DNA of 17,248 nucleotides from Syntrophaceae bacterium UBA1411 (GTDB lineage Bacteria; Desulfobacterota; Syntrophia; Syntrophales; Smithellaceae): the NCBI GenBank assembly GCA_002304995.1, contig DBPV01000108.1:22990-40237 (forward strand). The letters are read 5' to 3'. Each line of letters opens with the position of its first letter. Within the stretch, counting starts at the first letter, position 1. Position numbers and translations under genes: made by a program. Under the pieces are notes generated by a model. It was not told the origin of the DNA, made no database searches, and saw nothing but the letters and a program-made list of their open reading frames with translations. Shown here one piece after another: positions 13,501 through 17,248 of the stretch.

Positions 13501-13548
13501 GAGCTATATGCTCAATCCCCGCAGGCGTCAAGAAATTTATCCCTGCGG
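13501..13548 (-). promoter_or_regulatory. Putative promoter of the parvulin-MBL pair with inverted repeats
   Basis: Minus-strand TTGACG (13526-13531), 17-nt spacer, TATAGC (13503-13508). The -10 box lies inside the inverted repeat GAGCTATATGCTC (13501-13513). The -35 box lies between CCGCAGG (13519-13525) and CCTGCGG (13542-13548), a 7-bp inverted repeat with a 16-nt gap. The repeats could be operators, or the outer one could be a weak terminator of the upstream glycosyltransferase gene. Confidence 0.5.
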
Positions 13549-13563
13549 CCGGATGGTCGGCAG

Positions 13564-14904
13564 TCAGGTCCGGCTGCGCAAATAAACGAGGAGATCCCAA
13601 AGATCCTTTTCACTGCCGCCGCGGAGGGAAATGCTCTTCCCGTCGATCTTTTTCAGCAGCGACGCCGCGGCCGAAACCAGATCCGTCCGCGGATAGTGGG
13701 TTTGCGAGAGATGATTGATGAGTTTCAGGGCTTCGAAGCCGTCAAACCAGCCGTGAAGCTGCCGAAGGTAAGTTTTCCCGTCTCTTACCGACCGCTTGAT
13801 TTTCGGCCGGACCCGCAAAAATCCCCGGGTAATTAAAAAAGCCTCCAGTTCCGGATCAACGGCTTTTGCCTGAGCGAGAATTTCGGCGGTGGATTGCAAA
13901 TACGACTGCGCCATCAGACAAATCCATTTTTTGAGAATTTCAAAAACGCGGGAATCGTAAAAGCGGAGCTCCCGGTCCGCGCCGGAAACCATTTTGTCCA
14001 AAGCCGCGCCCGTGCCGAAAGGAACCCGCCGGGAAACGCGCGCCGACGGATAGACTCTGGTTGCGTCGAGGCGGCAAACCGGTCCGGTCTTGGCCAGTTT
14101 GTTCAGAAAATAAAAATCTTCCCCCGCCGCCCGGCGGTTCATACCCCGCACGGCGAGATAGGTATCGCTGGTCGTCACCATCGTCGATCCGATGGAATGA
14201 AAGGCATAGGGAGATGCGGCGTACTGAAGCCCCAGAACCCAGTACCGCAGATAAATTTCATAGCGGAGGATGGCCGCCTGGGTGGCGGGATCGGACGGCC
14301 TCTGGTGCGCATAGGCAATGACGCCCGTCTGCATGCGCCGCGAGGAAAAGGCCTGACGCACCGCCGCAAGGTAATTGGTCTGCACCAGCGTGTCCGCGTC
14401 GAGGCTGAAAAGAAGACACGAACCGCCCGCCGGCCGCAAAAAATGCAAAGCCGCGTCCATGCCGATTTTACGGGCCATCCCGACGCCTCCGTCGCGCTCG
14501 GGAATTTCCCGGCCGGGCGAGCAGGCATCGATCAGTCCCAGGCGGAGCGAACTGTCCGCTATCTTCTCCATACTGACGCGCATCTGCTCCGCGTCCTGCG
14601 CAATGCAAAGAGGTTTGCGTTCGACCAGCCCGCGCAGGCGCTCCAGGGTTTGCAAATTATTTTCTCTGTCTTGGGGCGGCGCGCCGGATTTGTTGTTCAC
14701 GACGCAGATGACCAGTGTGCGTTCGAGCGATGCTTCGTCGTTTTCCGCAAGCCGAGCCAGCGTCTCGAAAAGAGAATTTTTTTCAGCATAGGCGGGAATC
14801 ACGACAGCCTGGTCTGCCTCTTTGGACGATCCGGCGGACAGCGTCCACGGCGGACCCGCCGCATAGCGTCTCAGGTAATCGTCAAGGAGGGAAGCTTTTT
14901 TCAT
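13564..14904 (-). CDS. Family 2-like glycosyltransferase, acceptor unknown
   Basis: A 446-aa soluble protein with a GT-A fold pattern: the opening strand AVVIPAYAEKNSLFETLARL (33-52), a DxD-like LDADT (168-172) after GVGMARKIGMDAAL (141-153), and a GEDFYFLNKL motif (261-270) where GT2 enzymes carry the catalytic acid. The usual second-strand Asp pair is replaced by VVNNKSG (68-74), and about 65 residues are inserted before the DxD, including ACSPGREIPERDGG. No membrane segment is visible. The last 130 residues have no motif I know. Start ATG 14902-14904 overlaps the miaA stop by 4 nt, so it is coupled to miaA although nothing links the functions. Donor and acceptor cannot be inferred. Confidence 0.72.
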   Translation of the reverse strand: MKKASLLDDYLRRYAAGPPWTLSAGSSKEADQAVVIPAYAEKNSLFETLARLAENDEASLERTLVICVVNNKSGAPPQDRENNLQTLERLRGLVERKPLCIAQDAEQMRVSMEKIADSSLRLGLIDACSPGREIPERDGGVGMARKIGMDAALHFLRPAGGSCLLFSLDADTLVQTNYLAAVRQAFSSRRMQTGVIAYAHQRPSDPATQAAILRYEIYLRYWVLGLQYAASPYAFHSIGSTMVTTSDTYLAVRGMNRRAAGEDFYFLNKLAKTGPVCRLDATRVYPSARVSRRVPFGTGAALDKMVSGADRELRFYDSRVFEILKKWICLMAQSYLQSTAEILAQAKAVDPELEAFLITRGFLRVRPKIKRSVRDGKTYLRQLHGWFDGFEALKLINHLSQTHYPRTDLVSAAASLLKKIDGKSISLRGGSEKDLWDLLVYLRSRT

Positions 14905-15812
14905 ACAAGAAGGTCCCGGACCCGGCGATAAAGCGCGCCGTAATCAGTTCCGTCCATCCATTCGATGCGGACGCCTTTTTTCTCCATGCGCCGAAACCAC
15001 GTCATCTGCCGCTTGGCAAACTGTCCGATGGCAATCTCGAGCCTCGACACCATTTCCTCGCGGCTGATCTTTTCCTGGAGATAACGGGCGATAAAGCGAT
15101 ATTCCAGACCAAAACTTTCGAGTCTCTCCCAGGACACGCCTTTTTTTTGCAAGTCCTGCACTTCTTCAATCATGCCTTCGGCAAGCCTTTGTTCAAGTCT
15201 CGCCGCGATCCGGCGGCGCAACTCGCTTCTTTCCCAGGCAATGCCGAAGACGCCGGCGGAAATATGCGGCCGGGGATCCATGCCGGCTGTCGGTTGTGGC
15301 CTGGCCTTTTCAATCTCGATTTTGCGAATCAGACGATTGCGGTCTCCCAGATCGGTTTTATTGTGCAGATTCGGTTTCAGCGCCAGCAGCATCGCTCGAA
15401 GTTCGTCCATTGTTTTTCCGGCAAGTTCAAGCCGCAGATTTTCATCCGACGCGGCGGGCGGCAAAACGTAATCGGTCAGAACGGATTCCAGATAAAGCCC
15501 CGTCCCGCCGACCAGCACCGGCAGCGTCCCGCGTTGCGTGAGTTTTTTGAAAATCTCATAAAAACGCTTTTGAAATTCATAGACGTTGAATTCCTGCTGC
15601 GGATCGAGAATGTCGATCAGATGGCAGGGAATGGTTTTTTCCTGCCGGCGGAATTCGGACAAATCCTTGCCGGTGCCGATATCCATTCCCCGGTAGACCT
15701 GGCGGGAATCAGCCGAGATGACTTCGCCCCGGAAATCCTCCGCCAGCCGCGCCGCCAGCGCCGTTTTTCCCGACGCCGTCGGGCCCAGTATGACGATCAG
15801 ATTGGTTTTCAT
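14901..15812 (-). CDS. miaA: tRNA dimethylallyltransferase
   Basis: Transfers a dimethylallyl group to N6 of A37 in tRNAs reading UNN codons, the first step to ms2i6A. The 303-aa protein has the P-loop GPTASGKT (10-17), DSRQVYRGMDIGTGK (about 35-49), HLIDILDPQQEFNVYEF, PVLVGGTGLYLESVL, the RNRLIRKIE helix and the C-terminal QFAKRQMTWFRR motif, in family order and normal length. ATG 15810-15812 has GGGGA upstream. The leader begins directly after the T-run of the cspA terminator. The stop overlaps the glycosyltransferase start (ATGA). Confidence 0.97.
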   Translation of the reverse strand: MKTNLIVILGPTASGKTALAARLAEDFRGEVISADSRQVYRGMDIGTGKDLSEFRRQEKTIPCHLIDILDPQQEFNVYEFQKRFYEIFKKLTQRGTLPVLVGGTGLYLESVLTDYVLPPAASDENLRLELAGKTMDELRAMLLALKPNLHNKTDLGDRNRLIRKIEIEKARPQPTAGMDPRPHISAGVFGIAWERSELRRRIAARLEQRLAEGMIEEVQDLQKKGVSWERLESFGLEYRFIARYLQEKISREEMVSRLEIAIGQFAKRQMTWFRRMEKKGVRIEWMDGTDYGALYRRVRDLLV

Positions 15813-15832
15813 TTTTTATGTTTTTTCCCCGC

Positions 15833-15863
15833 AAAAAAAATGCCCCGCGGGGCGGGGCATTTT
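15833..15863 (-). terminator. Rho-independent terminator of cspA
   Basis: AAAATGCCCCG (15837-15847) pairs perfectly with CGGGGCATTTT (15853-15863) across a 5-nt loop. On the minus strand eight T (15833-15840) follow the GC-rich part, an excellent intrinsic terminator 25 nt after the cspA stop. It separates cspA from miaA. Confidence 0.92.
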
Positions 15864-15888
15864 CGTTGAGAGTTAACAATCGGATTGA

Positions 15889-16089
15889 TTAGAGCGGCGT
15901 AACATTTGCAGCGCTGGGTCCTTTGTTACCCTGTTCGATGTCGAAACGAATTCTCTGACCCTCATAAAGAGTTTTAAACCCCGTTCCGGAAATGGCGCTG
16001 TAATGCACGAACACATCTCCACCCTCATCGTTTTCAATGAAACCAAACCCCTTCTTCTCGTTAAACCACTTCACTTTTCCTTCTGCCAA
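15889..16089 (-). CDS. cspA: Cold-shock protein, CspA family
   Basis: A 66-aa single cold-shock domain that binds single-stranded RNA and DNA. RNP1 (KGFGFI) and RNP2 (VFVHYS) are intact, and the opening AEGKVKWFNEKKGFGFI is typical. The start is TTG 16087-16089, because AAAGGGGG (16100-16107) lies 10 nt upstream and homologues begin just before AEGKVKWF; the frame also opens at a TTG at 16110, but that would place this Shine-Dalgarno within the coding region. It is a monocistronic unit with its own promoter candidate, a structured leader of roughly 115 nt and a strong terminator. Whether it is cold-induced cannot be told; many such genes are constitutive. The symbol denotes the family. Confidence 0.93.
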   Translation of the reverse strand: MAEGKVKWFNEKKGFGFIENDEGGDVFVHYSAISGTGFKTLYEGQRIRFDIEQGNKGPSAANVTPL

Positions 16090-16116
16090 TGCTAAAAGTC
16101 CCCCTTTCAAAATTTT

Positions 16117-16145
16117 GTTTCTTCGGACGGCAGGCCCTCAGAAAC
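16117..16145 (-). promoter_or_regulatory. Structured hairpin in the cspA leader
   Basis: As minus-strand RNA, GUUUCU pairs with AGAAAC, then GA faces GA (tandem G-A mismatches), then GGGC pairs with GUCC (one G-U) around a CUGCC loop. This orderly 29-nt hairpin ends 10 nt before the AAAGGGGG Shine-Dalgarno. CAAAATTTTG, also self-complementary, lies between them. Role inferred: RNA stability or translation control of cspA. Confidence 0.45.
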
Positions 16146-16146
16146 T

Positions 16147-16194
16147 AAAAAAACCGCAGAAACTCTTTTTTGGAACAAGAATTCTTTGCGGTTT
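16147..16194 (-). terminator. Terminator-like hairpin between the alpha/beta hydrolase and cspA
   Basis: On the minus strand AAACCGCA (16187-16194) pairs with TGCGGTTT (16151-16158), GAA and TTC inside can add three pairs, and four more T follow (16147-16150). The loop is long (about 22 to 28 nt). It may end the transporter-hydrolase transcript or, if the promoter at 16212-16239 is real, act inside the cspA leader as an attenuator. Confidence 0.5.
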
Positions 16195-16211
16195 GTTTCC
16201 ATCTTTGTAAG

Positions 16212-16239
16212 TTTTTAAGCACTACAGGTTACCTGACAA
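16212..16239 (-). promoter_or_regulatory. Putative cspA promoter with an inverted repeat in the spacer
   Basis: Minus-strand TTGTCA (16234-16239), 16-nt spacer, TAAAAA (16212-16217). The repeat CAGGT-T-ACCTG (16225-16235) overlaps the -35 edge and spacer, a plausible operator position. The predicted start near 16205 gives a leader of about 115 nt. No better promoter is seen closer to cspA. Confidence 0.4.
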
Positions 16240-16268
16240 AAACCATTTAACTCTTTTGTAACGCACTG

Positions 16269-16934
16269 CTATCCGTTAACATTGGCATCGACCATAACAC
16301 CATTTTTGTTAAAAGCAAGCTTTTTTTTCGCAATATATTGCTCCAAATATCGAGCCAAAAGCGGCTCCCGGCCGGCGTAAAAATGGTCGGTTTTTTGCAA
16401 AATGAAAAGCTCGGCTCCGATCGCCGCCGCTTTTTTCCCCAGATCTGCCGCATCGCAAAAAGAATCGCTGTCTCCGCAGATAATCGCTTTCACCGTATTT
16501 TCCAGTCCGTTCCACCGAAAATCAAAATATTTTTGCGGCGGTGAAATCAAAAGGACATCATCGGCCGGTGAGGCCTGGGCGTTGAGCAACCGGCAGCAGA
16601 TCCAGGCGCCGAAAGAGTAACCGGCGAGCGTCAATTTTTTCACGCCCCGGCTTTTGATAAAGTCGCACGCCGACAAAACATCCTCTTTCTCCCCTGCTCC
16701 CTCATCGTAACATCCGGTGCTCCCGCCGACGCCGCGGAAATTGAAGCGCAGCGTGGAAAATCCCGCGGCAGAAAAAACGCCGCAGACGGTTTCCACCACG
16801 TTATTGTACAGAGAGCCTCCCATCTGCGGATGCGGATGACAGACCACCACGCCTGCGTCTCCTCCCGCATCGGACCACAGGCCCTCTCCGATCAACGATC
16901 CGTTTTTCCAGGTGACTTTTTCTTCTCTTGCCAT
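16269..16934 (-). CDS. Alpha/beta-hydrolase superfamily protein (COG2945-like)
   Basis: A 221-aa cytoplasmic serine hydrolase-like protein. It shows VVVCHPHPQMGGSLYNNVVE (about 28-47), the oxyanion-side LRFNFRGVGGSTG, the nucleophile elbow GYSFGA, a possible acid in ICGDSDSF and a late His in KTDHFYAG. This is the pattern of the small COG2945 hydrolases, whose substrates are largely unknown. Start ATG 16932-16934 was chosen because the longer open frame (to 17120) overlaps the transporter gene and has no family resemblance. It begins 4 nt after the transporter stop, with only a weak Shine-Dalgarno, so translation is likely coupled. No link to peptide transport is known to me. Confidence 0.82.
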   Translation of the reverse strand: MAREEKVTWKNGSLIGEGLWSDAGGDAGVVVCHPHPQMGGSLYNNVVETVCGVFSAAGFSTLRFNFRGVGGSTGCYDEGAGEKEDVLSACDFIKSRGVKKLTLAGYSFGAWICCRLLNAQASPADDVLLISPPQKYFDFRWNGLENTVKAIICGDSDSFCDAADLGKKAAAIGAELFILQKTDHFYAGREPLLARYLEQYIAKKKLAFNKNGVMVDANVNG

Positions 16935-16938
16935 GACG

Positions 16939-17248
16939 TTAAATGTCGCCCGCGCGATGGCAGGCGCACAGACTCCTTTCCGAAATCGCCTGCAGTTGCG
17001 GCGCTGCCCGATCGCACCTGTTGATCCTGTCCGCACAGCGATTCTTGAAATTGCATCCCTCCTCGTCGGACTTTGCCGCTTCACCCCGGATGGCCGCGGT
17101 CCGCCCCAACCGGCGCGCATCGCAAGACGGCATGGCCGAAAGCAGCATCCGCGTGTAGGGATGAAGCGGCCTGCGATAGAGATCGTCTTTATCCGCCAGT
17201 TCGACGATGCGCCCCAGATACATCACGGCGATCCGGTCGGAGACGTGG
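16939..17248 (-). CDS. Oligopeptide/dipeptide ABC transporter ATP-binding protein, C-terminal part
   Basis: The 5' part lies outside the window. The visible 102 residues begin HVSDRIAVMYLGRIVELA, the segment after the H-loop His of OppF/DppF-type ATPases, and continue with the oligo/dipeptide-transporter C-terminal signature PLHPYTRMLLSAMP. The tail carries four conserved-type cysteines (CNFKNRC, then RCDRAAP and LCACHRA). The Walker motifs lie outside. It would power peptide or nickel uptake with a permease pair and a binding protein; whether it is the D or the F subunit cannot be decided, although F-type is favoured because a different gene family follows directly. Confidence 0.88.
   Translation of the reverse strand, partial: HVSDRIAVMYLGRIVELADKDDLYRRPLHPYTRMLLSAMPSCDARRLGRTAAIRGEAAKSDEEGCNFKNRCADRINRCDRAAPQLQAISERSLCACHRAGDI

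Noticed and set aside
16935..17120. Longer N-terminus of the alpha/beta hydrolase
   Set aside because: It overlaps the transporter ATPase in another frame and is Arg-rich, a typical out-of-frame artefact.
1..17248. Mobile elements, CRISPR arrays, defence islands or phage genes
   Set aside because: No transposase, integrase, repeat-spacer pattern, terminal repeats or target duplications were seen; every sizeable frame that holds up is a chromosomal gene.

Overview
The window is an ordinary, densely packed chromosomal stretch of a GC-rich Gram-negative bacterium. The gene set and order (tRNA-Leu before tig; gph-tilS-ftsH-folP-acpS-tsaE-lysC on one strand; panB; miaA; cspA), a secreted lytic transglycosylase and a lipoprotein-like periplasmic isomerase point to the former Deltaproteobacteria. 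A Syntrophus- or Smithella-like lineage is my best guess, made from gene content and protein character, not from a database match. I see no insertion sequence, prophage, CRISPR array, toxin-antitoxin pair or other sign of recent transfer. No gene-free gap reaches 300 bases; the longest is 457-706.

Layout. 1-783: trigger factor (partial, minus), tRNA-Leu(UAG) and tRNA-Pro(GGG), each tRNA with a sigma70-type promoter. 971-1591: an exported lytic transglycosylase (plus). 1602-9552: a long minus-strand block read from right to left: HAD phosphatase (gph), tRNA-Ile lysidine synthetase (tilS), FtsH protease, dihydropteroate synthase (folP), holo-ACP synthase (acpS), the t6A ATPase tsaE, aspartate kinase (lysC) and a membrane-anchored helix-hairpin-helix protein. 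9631-11471: a divergent plus-strand unit made of a promoter, a roughly 90-nt leader or small RNA ending in a rho-independent terminator, a Rossmann/DUF2520 dehydrogenase-like gene, and panB. 11464-15812: minus-strand pairs, first miaA with a family-2-like glycosyltransferase, then a parvulin-type peptidyl-prolyl isomerase with a metallo-beta-lactamase-fold hydrolase. 15833-16239: cspA with a strong terminator and a structured leader. 16269-17248: an alpha/beta hydrolase and the C-terminal end of an oligopeptide ABC-transporter ATPase that runs off the window.

The genes mostly serve core processes: protein folding and quality control (tig, ftsH, parvulin), tRNA modification (tilS, tsaE, miaA), cofactor and lipid-carrier supply (folP, acpS, panB and the DUF2520 protein) and aspartate-family amino acids (lysC). 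Many neighbours overlap by 4 to 17 bases or sit within about 10 bases, suggesting translational coupling.

I found no obvious new multi-gene system. The points most worth a second look are: an internal Shine-Dalgarno and ATG in lysC exactly where separate regulatory beta subunits begin in other bacteria; the DUF2520 gene coupled to panB, a good candidate for the missing ketopantoate reductase; the terminator-ended leader or small RNA in front of that pair; and the cspA leader, which holds a terminator-like hairpin and a second hairpin with a tandem G-A internal loop.
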